NCBI GenBank assembly: GCA_023481165.1
Contig: JAMCWO010000248.1
Location: 1 to 35,152 of the forward strand
Source: Planctomycetota bacterium
Lineage (GTDB): Bacteria; Planctomycetota; Phycisphaerae; Sedimentisphaerales; Anaerobacaceae
Direction: 5' to 3'
Length of the DNA stretch: 35,152 bases
In this document: one piece after another, positions 8,716 through 16,605 of the stretch
Position numbering within the stretch: the stretch's first letter is position 1
Layout of the letters: every line of letters starts with the position of its first letter
The notes under the pieces: generated by a model
What the model was told of the DNA's origin: nothing
The model's database searches: none
Seen by the model: only the letters and a program-made list of their open reading frames with translations
Program-made: the position numbers and the translations under genes

Positions 8716-8747
8716 AGGGCCGGCACGCTCTCGATGCGTCCGGCCCT
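8716..8747. terminator. Bidirectional terminator between convergent genes
   Basis: AGGGCCGG (8716-8723) pairs with CCGGCCCT (8740-8747), and the stem extends inward with ACGC/GCGT past one bulged C. On the minus strand the stem is followed by TTTGTGTTTTTGT, a good U-tract, so it most likely ends the acs-transporter transcript. On the plus strand it is followed by GTTGTT. Confidence 0.75.
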
Positions 8748-8789
8748 GTTGTTCGGTAGGTCGGTACTTTCCCGTGTGAGGGTGAGAGT

Positions 8790-10070
8790 TTACGCCGGAG
8801 CAGCGGCGAGCTTGGACTGCGGCGGTTTGATCAGGAACGTCAACCCGGTGCCGGCGAACAGGAGGACACTGGCTACGAGGAATGAGGACATGTAGCTGCC
8901 GCCCGTTCCGTCCGCATTCTTGCTCGCCTCGTAGAGCATTTGCTGCAAGCGGGGCAACACAAAACCTCCCACGCCCCAGGCAGTGAAGAGGACACCGTAG
9001 TTCATGCCGAAGGTCTTCAGTCCCCACAGGTCCTTGGTGTAGGAGGGAAAGAGCGACAGATTCGCGCCGTAGTTGGCGCCGATGAGGGCGGCCAAGAGCA
9101 CGATGACCACAGCCGCCATGTCCTTCGAAGCGGTGATCGGGATAGCTGCCAGCATCAGCAGCGCCTGAATGGTCAGAACCAGGCACAACGTCCAGCGCCG
9201 GCCGATCTTGTCGGAGAGCGTTCCGGCGAGGATACGTCCGCCGGCATTGCCGATAGCCATCACTGCCACGGCCACGAACGCGAGTTCGCCCATGCTCGTT
9301 TTGGCCATGCCGCTGATACTGCCGATGACCATCAGACCGGCGCCCGCGCCGATGAAGTAGATCACCCACAGCAAATAGAACAGCGGCGTTCGCAAGATCT
9401 GGCTGGGGGTGACGTTCGCGGCGGCAGGTTTGGGCGGAGCATTTCCGCCGGCCGGCTTGGCAGCGGCCCCAAAACCTGCGGGCGGATTCACCAGCAATTG
9501 CGCGAGGCCGCACACGATGATGGTGAAGGCGATACCCAGAATGAGCATGGTCTTCTGGACGCCGAACTGTCCCAACAGGTATTGTGAGGTCGGTGCCAGA
9601 TACACCGGAGCCAGGCCAAAGCCCGCGACAACGAGTCCGGCGATGAGGCCGGTTTTGGCGGGCGGGAACCACTTCAGCGCCGGGGGAGTGGCCGAGGAGT
9701 AGCCGAAGCCAATGCCGAGGCCGGCCAGCACGCCGAAGCCGAGGAGCCACGTGGCGTAGTTGCTCGTGGTCGAGCAGAGCAGGAATCCTGCTCCCACCAG
9801 CAGTCCGCCGATGGACGCGGTCAGCCGCGGGCCGAAGCGGTCCTGGCAGCGGCCGGCCAGGATCATCGCAAAAGCGAAGACCAGGCAGCACAGGGCATAA
9901 GGGTCATTGAGCTGGGCGCCCTTCCAACCGAAATCCTTCTCGATGGCGCCCTTGGTGAGGCTCCAGGCGTAGAGGATGCCGAGAGCAAGATTGATGCCGA
10001 GTCCAGCGCAGGTAACGATCCAGCCACGGTTCGCCACCGGGGCTGAGAGTGTATCGGTTTGATTGGCCAT
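8790..10070 (-). CDS. MFS transporter of the oxalate/formate antiporter (OFA) type
   Basis: Twelve-segment major facilitator protein of 426 aa in the inner membrane. The N-terminus reads GWIVTCAGLGINLALGILYAW, cut here by a charged residue before the next motif, as in OxlT/YhjX-like proteins. The cytoplasmic loop 2-3 carries the MFS motif DRFGPR; the second half has the matching SDKIGRR. An Ala/Pro-rich central loop (about 205-230) separates the halves. AAAGGA precedes the ATG. The gene lies 82 bp downstream of acs on the same strand, so uptake or exchange of a small carboxylate such as acetate, formate, pyruvate or oxalate is likely. The substrate cannot be read from sequence. A perfect hairpin in the acs-MFS gap may set different mRNA levels for the two genes. 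Confidence 0.85.
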   Translation of the reverse strand: MANQTDTLSAPVANRGWIVTCAGLGINLALGILYAWSLTKGAIEKDFGWKGAQLNDPYALCCLVFAFAMILAGRCQDRFGPRLTASIGGLLVGAGFLLCSTTSNYATWLLGFGVLAGLGIGFGYSSATPPALKWFPPAKTGLIAGLVVAGFGLAPVYLAPTSQYLLGQFGVQKTMLILGIAFTIIVCGLAQLLVNPPAGFGAAAKPAGGNAPPKPAAANVTPSQILRTPLFYLLWVIYFIGAGAGLMVIGSISGMAKTSMGELAFVAVAVMAIGNAGGRILAGTLSDKIGRRWTLCLVLTIQALLMLAAIPITASKDMAAVVIVLLAALIGANYGANLSLFPSYTKDLWGLKTFGMNYGVLFTAWGVGGFVLPRLQQMLYEASKNADGTGGSYMSSFLVASVLLFAGTGLTFLIKPPQSKLAAAPA

Positions 10071-10091
10071 ACGGAATCCTTTTCCAATGAG

Positions 10092-10128
10092 CGTACCGGA
10101 CGCAGGAGGGGTTCATGCGTCCGGTACG
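10092..10128 (-). promoter_or_regulatory. Intercistronic hairpin between acs and the transporter gene
   Basis: CGTACCGGACGCA (10092-10104) and TGCGTCCGGTACG (10116-10128) form a perfect 13-bp stem with an 11-nt loop. No U-tract follows on the minus strand, so it is more likely an mRNA-protecting or processing hairpin, or a weak attenuator, than a full terminator. Confidence 0.55.
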
Positions 10129-10152
10129 TGAGATGACAGTTGGAGAAACTCG

Positions 10153-12132
10153 CTACTTGCCCCGACCTTTGACCAGGATTTCCACGACACCCGGGTCGGC
10201 CAGGGTGGTGATGTCGCCCAGGTTGTCGGTGCTGTTCTCGGCGATCTTGCGCAAGATGCGCCGCATGATCTTGCCGGAACGCGTCTTCGGCAGGGCGGGC
10301 GCGAACTGAATCACTTCCGGTACGGCGATCGGACCGATCTCCTTGCGCACGTGCTGGGCCAGTTCCTTCTTGAGATCGTCGCTTTCCTTGATGCCTTCCT
10401 TGAGCGTGACGAACGCGTACAGGCCCTGGCCCTTGATCTCGTGGGGCATGGGCGTGACGGCGGCTTCAGCCACCTTGGCATGGCTGACCAGGGCGCTCTC
10501 GACCTCGGCCGTCCCGATGCGGTGGCCGGAGACGTTGACCACGTCGTCGATGCGGCCCATGAGCCAGTAATCGCCGTCCGGATCGACGCGGCAGCCGTCG
10601 CCGGTGAAGTACAGGTTCGGGAACATCGTGAAGTACGTGTCGATGAACCGGTCGTGATCGCCCCACATCGTCCGCATCATACCCGGCCAGGGCCGGCGGA
10701 TGCAGAGCTTGCCGCCCTCGTTCACGGCGCACGTGGAGCCGTCGTCCCGCAGGACGATCGGATCGACGCCGGGGAAGGGCTTGTTGGCGCTGCCCGGCTT
10801 GTTGGTGTGGCAGCCCGGCAGCGGCGTAATCAGGATGCCTCCGGTTTCGGTCTGCCACCACGTATCGACGATCGGGCACCGCTCGTGGCCGATATGCTTG
10901 TAGTACCAGATCCAAGCCTCGGGGTTGATCGGCTCGCCGACCGTGCCCAGGACCCGAAGGGTATCGAGCTTGTACTTGGCGGGCCACTCATCGCCCAGAC
11001 GCATCAGGGAGCGAATGGCGGTGGGAGCCGTGTAGAACACGGTCACGCCGAACTTGTCGCAGACCTGCCAGAACCGCCCGGCGTCCGGGTACGTCGGCAC
11101 GCCCTCGAACATCAAGCTCGTGGCGCCGTTGGCCAGGGGACCGTAGACGATGTAGCTGTGGCCGGTGACCCAGCCGATGTCGGCGGTGCACCAGTAGATG
11201 TCCTTGTCGTGGACGTCAAAGATGTACTTGTGACTGATCGCCACGTGCAGCAGATAGCCGGCGGTGGTGTGCACCACGCCCTTGGGCTTACCCGTCGAGC
11301 CCGAGGTGTAGAGAATGAACAGCGGGTCTTCCGCGTTCATCTTCTCCGGCGTGCACTGGTCGCTGACCTTGGCCATTTCATCGTGATACCACGTATCCCG
11401 GCCCGCCTGCATGGCGCACGGATCGTCCGTAACCTTCACGGAAACGACGTGCTCCACCGAGGGGGTCTTCTTCAACGCCTCATCGGCGATGGCCTTGAGC
11501 GGAATATGCTTGCCGGCCCGCAGCGAGACGTTGGCGGTGATCAGCATCTTGCACTCGGAGTCGTTGATCCGGCCTTCGAGGGCTTCAGCGCTGAAGCCGC
11601 CGAAGACGATCGAGTGAATTGCGCCGATGCGCGTGCAGGCGAGCATGACGATCGGCAGCTCGGGAATCATGGGCATGTAGATCGCGACACGGTCGCCCTT
11701 ACGGATGCCTTTGCCCTTGAGCACGTTGGCGAACTTGCAGACTTCTTTGTGCAGTTGCTCGTACGTGTATTTGCGCACCGCCTCATCAGCCTCGCCCTGC
11801 CAGATCAGGGCCGTCTTCTTGGCGGTCGGCGTGCCGAGGTGCCGGTCCAGGCAGTTGACCGACACGTTGAGCTGGCCGTCCGCGAACCAGGTATGCTCGA
11901 TCTTGCGATTGGCCACGTCCCAGGTGTAGCGGAGACTCTCCTTCGGCGGCTTGAACCAGGTCAGGGATTTCGCCTGCTCCAGCCAGAATTTGTCCGGATC
12001 ATTGATCGATTGATCCCACATCTTCTGGTACTGCGCCATGCTGGAGATGTAGGCTTCCTTTTGAATCCGTCGGGGGGGTGGAAACGTGCGCGTTTCCGTC
12101 ATGAGCGAACTGATCGCTTTGTCTTGTGCCAT
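10153..12132 (-). CDS. acs: AMP-forming acetyl-CoA synthetase
   Basis: Activates acetate with ATP through acetyl-AMP to acetyl-CoA, the high-affinity irreversible route. ATG 12132 (MAQDKAISS, 659 aa) is preceded by AAGGAG at 7 bases; the frame extends further upstream but without a better start. Family features: [12 protein letters not shown] (ATP/AMP-binding P-loop), [30 protein letters not shown], and the C-terminal [14 protein letters not shown], whose Lys621 is the residue that is reversibly acetylated in characterised Acs enzymes. Length and order match Acs throughout. A strong promoter at 12312-12340 gives a leader of about 170 nt. Neighbouring GNAT and HDAC-type genes suggest control by acetylation. 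The cell would hold both ADP-forming and AMP-forming routes. Confidence 0.95.
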   Translation of the reverse strand: MAQDKAISSLMTETRTFPPPRRIQKEAYISSMAQYQKMWDQSINDPDKFWLEQAKSLTWFKPPKESLRYTWDVANRKIEHTWFADGQLNVSVNCLDRHLGTPTAKKTALIWQGEADEAVRKYTYEQLHKEVCKFANVLKGKGIRKGDRVAIYMPMIPELPIVMLACTRIGAIHSIVFGGFSAEALEGRINDSECKMLITANVSLRAGKHIPLKAIADEALKKTPSVEHVVSVKVTDDPCAMQAGRDTWYHDEMAKVSDQCTPEKMNAEDPLFILYTSGSTGKPKGVVHTTAGYLLHVAISHKYIFDVHDKDIYWCTADIGWVTGHSYIVYGPLANGATSLMFEGVPTYPDAGRFWQVCDKFGVTVFYTAPTAIRSLMRLGDEWPAKYKLDTLRVLGTVGEPINPEAWIWYYKHIGHERCPIVDTWWQTETGGILITPLPGCHTNKPGSANKPFPGVDPIVLRDDGSTCAVNEGGKLCIRRPWPGMMRTMWGDHDRFIDTYFTMFPNLYFTGDGCRVDPDGDYWLMGRIDDVVNVSGHRIGTAEVESALVSHAKVAEAAVTPMPHEIKGQGLYAFVTLKEGIKESDDLKKELAQHVRKEIGPIAVPEVIQFAPALPKTRSGKIMRRILRKIAENSTDNLGDITTLADPGVVEILVKGRGK

Positions 12133-12311
12133 AGCATTCTCCTTTTGTGATAAATCGTTCGACCACAAGCTGCCCGTACACTCGGGCTCCGGGAGCCGTT
12201 GCCCAGCGCCAACCGCCGCGCTGAGGGACTCCCCGGTCATCCGCGCTCCGCCCAGGAACTCTGGGTGTGGCGACGCCGTGAAATTCCTGGCGGGTCGGAT
12301 GTAAATTCGCC

Positions 12312-12340
12312 TTTATAAGAAGGGCACCGCGGATTGTCAA
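12312..12340 (-). promoter_or_regulatory. Strong promoter of acs with a long leader
   Basis: On the minus strand TTGACA (12335-12340), a 17-bp spacer and TATAAA (12312-12317) form a near-consensus promoter. Transcription would start near 12305, leaving a leader of about 170 nt before the ATG at 12132. Within it, CCAGGAA and TTCCTGG can pair across a long loop (12251-12289). No known riboswitch was recognised. The remaining bases up to 12459 hold a short GC hairpin (12429-12443, minus strand CGCGCC/GGCGCG) just after the receiver gene, without a U-tract. Confidence 0.65.
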
Positions 12341-12459
12341 ACGAAAAAAAAGAACGCGCCGCCTCGGAATTCATGCTGCGACGGTGGGAAAAGGCCCAAG
12401 GCGGGACAGACACCGGGAGCGGCACAGGCGCGCCGGGGGCGCGGCCGGCTGGGATCGGA

Positions 12460-12882
12460 TCAGCGGCGGCAGGCCGGGAGATAACTCAAGGACCAGTAGT
12501 CTTCAATAATCTTGACCGCCTCTACCAGAGCGGCATGCTCGGCGGGCTTTACAATGTAGCCGGCCACATTGAGCTCGAAGCTCTCGAGGACATCCCGCCG
12601 CTGCGGCGACGCGCTGAGCACGACGACGGGAATCCGACCCAGGGCCGGATCGCTCTTGGTCGTCTTGAGGAACTCGATACCGGCCGCGTCCAACTGGTTC
12701 ACATCGAGCAGAATCAGGGCCGGTTTCTGGTTGGTCTCGCTCCGCAGGTAGGCCAGCGCGCCCTCGACCGTGGGGGCGTGGATCGTGTTCTCGAAGGCGC
12801 CCAGATCTTCCAGGGCCCGTTGGAGGGCCAGGGCATCCTCAGGATTGTCTTGCACCAGCAGCAAGGGTTTGGTATGGCGCAT
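12460..12882 (-). CDS. Single-domain response regulator with an altered acidic pocket
   Basis: A stand-alone receiver domain of 140 aa, without an output domain. ATG 12882 is preferred to ATG 12903 because CGGAGG sits directly upstream of it. The phospho-acceptor is Asp60 (LILLD60VNQLDAAG), with Ser90 and Lys112 (YIVKPAE) at the switch positions. The first residue of the acidic Mg-binding pair is glutamine (LLV-Gln11-Asp12), where the upstream paralogue has Glu, so phosphorylation may be weaker or different. The start overlaps the end of the upstream receiver gene by 44 bases, so the two are translationally linked. No histidine kinase is present in the window. Proteins of this Rcp1-like type relay phosphate or bind partner kinases. 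Target unknown. Confidence 0.85.
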   Translation of the reverse strand: MRHTKPLLLVQDNPEDALALQRALEDLGAFENTIHAPTVEGALAYLRSETNQKPALILLDVNQLDAAGIEFLKTTKSDPALGRIPVVVLSASPQRRDVLESFELNVAGYIVKPAEHAALVEAVKIIEDYWSLSYLPACRR

Positions 12883-13315
12883 CAGCAGCCTCCGCGTTTT
12901 CATCCGGAATCTCGCTCAGCGTCCAGTACAGGTTGATGGTCCGGACGGCCTCCACGAAGTTCCGATAGTCCACGGGTTTGATGATGTAGCCAGCCACGCT
13001 GAGCCGGAAGCTCTCCACGACATCGCGTTCCTCGCTGGAGGTGGTCAGCACGACCACGGGAATCTTCTTCAGCCCGCCATCGGCCTTGATGATCCGGAGG
13101 AACTCGATCCCATTCATCCTGGGCATGTTCAGATCGAGGAGAATCAGGCACGGCTTGTCGCCGGCTTCCTCCCGGAGGCGGGCCAACCCGTCTTCACCGT
13201 TGACGGCGTGAACCAGCGGGTTCGTGACCTTCAGATCTCGGAAGGCCCGACGAACCGTCATCGCGTCCACGGTGTCATCTTCCACGAGCAGGACCGGTCG
13301 GGAGTCTCTCATCAT
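12839..13315 (-). CDS. Single-domain response regulator
   Basis: A 158-aa protein made of one receiver domain plus a short Ala-rich tail. The conserved residues are complete: acidic pair Glu12-Asp13 in LLVEDD, phospho-acceptor Asp61 in LILLDLNMPRMNG, Thr91/Thr92 and Lys113 in GYIIKPVD. Two adjacent ATG codons are possible (13315 and 13312); AAAGGG upstream fits the second slightly better. The family (Rcp1-like) usually serves as output partner of phytochrome-like or hybrid kinases. It is closely related to the next gene downstream, which it overlaps, so the pair looks like a tandem duplication with divergence of one copy. A hairpin lies in the leader at 13351-13374. Confidence 0.88.
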   Translation of the reverse strand: MMRDSRPVLLVEDDTVDAMTVRRAFRDLKVTNPLVHAVNGEDGLARLREEAGDKPCLILLDLNMPRMNGIEFLRIIKADGGLKKIPVVVLTTSSEERDVVESFRLSVAGYIIKPVDYRNFVEAVRTINLYWTLSEIPDENAEAADAPYQTLAAGARQS

Positions 13316-13350
13316 CTAACCCTTTTGTTGGTACTCCGCAACGGGAGTCT

Positions 13351-13374
13351 CGATTTCCCTGACGAAGGAAATCG
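13351..13374 (-). promoter_or_regulatory. Hairpin in the leader of the receiver pair; nearby palindrome
   Basis: CGATTTCC (13351-13358) and GGAAATCG (13367-13374) form a perfect 8-bp stem about 36 bases before the first receiver start. Further upstream, at 13553-13567, TTACGTC-G-GACGTAA is a perfect 15-bp palindrome that could be a protein-binding site. No clear promoter was identified in the 13316-13598 gap. Confidence 0.35.
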
Positions 13375-13598
13375 CACGCTTTAGGCCCCTGGTAGCGCCT
13401 TTATCGACGGTCGCGGGAAGCGACTTGCGTGGAAATATGAGATTTGCAATCCAAAATTCAAGATAAACCCGAGCGTTTCGCGCAGGGCTGGGAGACGGCG
13501 AATTCTCGGACACCCGGCCCTGCGCGTGGGGTGGTGGTGGTCGGGCGGCGCATTACGTCGGACGTAAGGCACTGCCGACAGACGCGCGACGATCCCCG

Positions 13599-15386
13599 CT
13601 ACAAATGCTGCACCGCGGCCTCGTAATGGGTCAGCAGGTACGCCTTGTCGGGTCCACCAAGATGCTCCCAGGGCAGCAGTTCCTCGGGCGTGAAGCCCCT
13701 CTGGGCGACTTCTTCCAGGTTCATGCTGTACGCCGCAAAGGCCTCCTGCCAGCGGGTGTAGTCAAAACATTCGTCCCAGAGGTCGAAGCGGGCGCCGCGG
13801 TGCCAGGCCGCTTCGATGACGTCGGCGTGCCGCCGGTCGCCGCGGCCCAGGGCCGCTTCGAGGATGCTCTGGCGGATCTCGTGAAACTTGAACTGCAGGG
13901 ACTTGGCGTGGAGCCGATTTTTCTCGTCGAGGATAAGCCGTCGGGCCTGCTCGAAGTACTCCCGCGGCCTCTGGGGCAGCCAGCCCAGGGGCGTGTGCGG
14001 CTTGGGGACGAACCAACTGACCGTGATATTGATATTGCCGGTTTTACCATCCACTTCTCGGCGCCGTCGCGCCAACTGAGCGCAGAGACCGACGATCTCC
14101 TTCACATCGTCGAGCGTTTCGCCGGGCAGGCCGACCATGAAATAGAGTTTGAGCTTCTGCCAACCGGCCCGGTACGCCTCCTCGACGGTGGCGAACAGGT
14201 CGACGTCCTTCAAAGGTTTGTTGATGATCTGCCGCAGCCGCTCGCCGGCGGCCTCCACGGCGATGGTCAGACCGCTCTTACGCACCGAAGTGAACAGCTT
14301 GGGCACGAGCTTCAACTGCTGATCGACGCGAAGACTGGGGATCGACAGGCCCACGTGCTTGTCTTCGAAATAGCCGTGCAGCCGCGTGACCAGTTCCTCC
14401 AGGTGCGGGTAATCGGCGGTCGAGAGACTCAGCAGGCTGACCGTATCGAAACCGCTCGCGTGATAGGATTCCTTCGCCAAGTCGAAGACCTTCTGGGCAC
14501 TGCGGAAGCGGATCGGCCGTCGGCAGAAGCTGGCTTGGCAGAAGCGGCAACGGCCGGGACAGCCCCGCATGATCTCGATGCTGACGCGCTCATGGACCGC
14601 CTCGGCAAAGGGCACCAGGGGCCGTGTCGGCACGGGGGCGTTCTCGAAGTCCGTGGCGACGGCATTCGTAAAGCGCGTCCGCAGGCCGGCCTCGGTTGCT
14701 CGGAAGGAGTGAATCCGCCCGTTCTCATATTCGAAGTCATAGAACTGGGGCACGTACGCCCAATCGAATCGTCGGGCGATCTCGTGGAGAGTCTCGGTTT
14801 TGCTCCGGCCGGCCCGCTTGGCCCAGTGCAGCAGGTCGGCTAATTCCATGATCGCCTCTTCGCCCTCGCCCAGAACGAACAGATCGATGAAGGCCGCCAC
14901 CGGCTCGCAGCAGTTGGCCATGCCGCCGCCGGCGATGATGAGAGGGTCGTCCTCTGTGCGGTCGCTGCGACGAACAGGAATCCCCGCCAGATCGAGCATG
15001 TTCAGCACGTTCGTGTAGCACAATTCGTTTGTCAGGCTGAAGCCGACCACGTCGAAGCTGCGCAGCGACGCTCTCGACTCCAGGCTGAATAGAGGAATTC
15101 CCTTCTGCCGCAGGATCTGTTCGGCGTCGGTCCACGGAGCGAACACGCGCTCGGCGGCGATGCCGTCCCTCTGGTTGAGAATGTGGTAGAGGATGGCAAG
15201 GCCCAGATTGGACATGCCGACCTCGTAGACGTCGGGAAAACACAGGGCAAATGTCAAATCGCACCGGCTCAGATCCTTGCGGACCTGATTGACCTCGCCC
15301 CCGATATACCGCGCCGGCCGGCGCACTGACGGCAGGAACTCCTGCTCGATCTTCTCGGTGAGTATCTCTATCGTTTTATCCTTCAT
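13599..15386 (-). CDS. B12-binding-type radical SAM protein (TIGR03960-like)
   Basis: A 595-aa radical SAM protein. ATG 15386 (MKDKTIEILTEKI) is chosen as start; the longer open frame to 16715 runs through apbE on the other strand and is a shadow. The N-terminal half has a cobalamin-binding-like Rossmann region (FALCFPDVYEVGMSNLG, VGFSLTNELCYTN, IIAGGGMANCCEP). The radical SAM core has the cluster motif CPGRCRFC (Cys-x3-Cys-x2-Cys) in the stretch MRGCPGRCRFCQASFC, followed by VSLLSLSTADYP and KLYFMVGLPGET. The C-terminus matches the long conserved tail of this family. Its substrate is unknown to me. The family is often fused or adjacent to a DUF2344 partner, which is absent here. The predicted promoter suggests a leaderless transcript. 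Confidence 0.88.
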   Translation of the reverse strand: MKDKTIEILTEKIEQEFLPSVRRPARYIGGEVNQVRKDLSRCDLTFALCFPDVYEVGMSNLGLAILYHILNQRDGIAAERVFAPWTDAEQILRQKGIPLFSLESRASLRSFDVVGFSLTNELCYTNVLNMLDLAGIPVRRSDRTEDDPLIIAGGGMANCCEPVAAFIDLFVLGEGEEAIMELADLLHWAKRAGRSKTETLHEIARRFDWAYVPQFYDFEYENGRIHSFRATEAGLRTRFTNAVATDFENAPVPTRPLVPFAEAVHERVSIEIMRGCPGRCRFCQASFCRRPIRFRSAQKVFDLAKESYHASGFDTVSLLSLSTADYPHLEELVTRLHGYFEDKHVGLSIPSLRVDQQLKLVPKLFTSVRKSGLTIAVEAAGERLRQIINKPLKDVDLFATVEEAYRAGWQKLKLYFMVGLPGETLDDVKEIVGLCAQLARRRREVDGKTGNINITVSWFVPKPHTPLGWLPQRPREYFEQARRLILDEKNRLHAKSLQFKFHEIRQSILEAALGRGDRRHADVIEAAWHRGARFDLWDECFDYTRWQEAFAAYSMNLEEVAQRGFTPEELLPWEHLGGPDKAYLLTHYEAAVQHL

Positions 15387-15392
15387 GGAGCT

Positions 15393-15420
15393 ATTATATG
15401 CGGGATCAGGAATTGTTAAA
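15393..15420 (-). promoter_or_regulatory. Promoter of the radical SAM gene, predicted leaderless
   Basis: On the minus strand a perfect TATAAT (15393-15398) lies 16 bp from TTTAAC (15415-15420). Only six bases separate the -10 box from the ATG at 15386, so transcription should start at or next to the start codon. The bases before the ATG contain no Shine-Dalgarno sequence, which agrees with leaderless translation. Confidence 0.5.
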
Positions 15421-15446
15421 GGCCGCATGGTTGGATTCGAGTCTTC

Positions 15447-16523
15447 ATGAAGAAATACTTCCGCATTGTGATCATCGTTGCCGTGCCTGTGATGCTGTTG
15501 GGCATGCTGTACATGAGCCGGCGTTCCTCCGGCGTGGTCGAGGTCAACAGCGGCTTTCGCGTGGTCATGGGCACATTCTCGCGGGTGGTAGTCATTGCCA
15601 GGTCCCAGCGGGCGGCCCAGCGATGCATCGAGGCGGCGTTCGACGTGCAGAATCGCATCGAGGCGCTGATGAGCGATTTTCGCGCGGATTCCGAGTTGAG
15701 CAAGGTCAACCGCCTGGCCGCCCAAGGGCCGGTCCCGGTGAGCGAAATGACGTTCGAGGTGCTGCAACAGTCGGTCCATTTCAGCACGCTTTCGGAGGGA
15801 GCCTTCGATGTGACGGTTGGGCCGCTGGTGGACCTGTGGCGCAAGGCCGGCAAGATGGACGTGCCTCCCACGGACGAAGCTCTGGCCGAAGCACGGCGCA
15901 AGGTGGGCTCGGACAAGCTGATTCTTGATGAGAAGAACCGGACGGTCCGGTTTGCGGTCGCCGGCATGCGGGTGGACCTCGGCGGCATCGGCAAAGGGTA
16001 CGCCGTCGACAAGGCGGTGGAGGCGATGCGGAAGTGCGGCGCACGGGGCGGCCTGGTCGATCTCGGCGGCAATATCCGCTGTTTTGGCCGACCACCTCAA
16101 GACCAAGAGCGCTGGCGCATCGGCCTGCAGGACCCGAACGTGGCCCCGGATGAATTCGGCGGGACCAAACCCCTGCTGATCCTGGCGCTGGCGAACGAGA
16201 GCGTGGCCACCAGCGGCGATTACCGCCGGTTCGTCAAGGTCCAGGGCCAGAAGCAGAGCCACATCATCGACACCGCCACGGGCCAAGGGGCTAACAAGCT
16301 GGTGAGCGACACGATCATCGCTTCGGACGCGACGACCGCCGATGCTCTCTCGACCGCGGTGAACGTCCTGGGTTTGGAGAAGGGCTTGGCCTTGGTTGAG
16401 CGCGTCTCCGGCGCCGAGGCCATTCTCATTCCTGCCGGCAAGGAGGCCCAGCTGATCTTCAGCCGCGGCGCCAGGGCGTACCTTGTTCCCTCGTCGGAGG
16501 CAGCCCGGCCGGACGAAAAGTGA
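15447..16523 (+). CDS. apbE: FAD:protein FMN transferase
   Basis: Transfers FMN from FAD onto threonine of target flavoproteins such as RnfG and RnfD, on the outer face of the membrane. The 358-aa protein begins with a membrane anchor or signal segment (IVIIVAVPVMLLGMLYM, residues 8-24). Characteristic elements follow: MGTFSRVVV, SDFRADSELSKVN, GAFDVTVGPLVDLW, DLGGIGKGYAVDK, VDLGGNIRCFG, SVATSGDYRRF, HIIDTATG and the metal-binding SDATTADALSTA. Length fits ApbE. It is separated from the rnf operon by ugd only, and the two face each other, which supports a role in maturing the Rnf complex. The ribosome site is weak. The start is 60 bp from the divergent radical SAM gene. Confidence 0.92.
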   Translation: MKKYFRIVIIVAVPVMLLGMLYMSRRSSGVVEVNSGFRVVMGTFSRVVVIARSQRAAQRCIEAAFDVQNRIEALMSDFRADSELSKVNRLAAQGPVPVSEMTFEVLQQSVHFSTLSEGAFDVTVGPLVDLWRKAGKMDVPPTDEALAEARRKVGSDKLILDEKNRTVRFAVAGMRVDLGGIGKGYAVDKAVEAMRKCGARGGLVDLGGNIRCFGRPPQDQERWRIGLQDPNVAPDEFGGTKPLLILALANESVATSGDYRRFVKVQGQKQSHIIDTATGQGANKLVSDTIIASDATTADALSTAVNVLGLEKGLALVERVSGAEAILIPAGKEAQLIFSRGARAYLVPSSEAARPDEK

Positions 16524-16542
16524 ATCTGCGCCGGCTTGCCGC

Positions 16543-16570
16543 TTGCCTTCGGCATCTTCTTTCCTACAAT
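16543..16570 (+). promoter_or_regulatory. Promoter of ugd
   Basis: TTGCCT (16543-16548), a 16-bp spacer and TACAAT (16565-16570) lie between the apbE stop and the ugd start. Predicted by eye. Confidence 0.45.
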
Positions 16571-16605
16571 GTCGGCAACGTATCCTCTTGTTGGAGATAG
16601 CGTGG

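Noticed and set aside
10351-12150. Plus-strand ORF of 599 codons
   Set aside because: Antisense shadow of acs, which is unmistakable on the minus strand.
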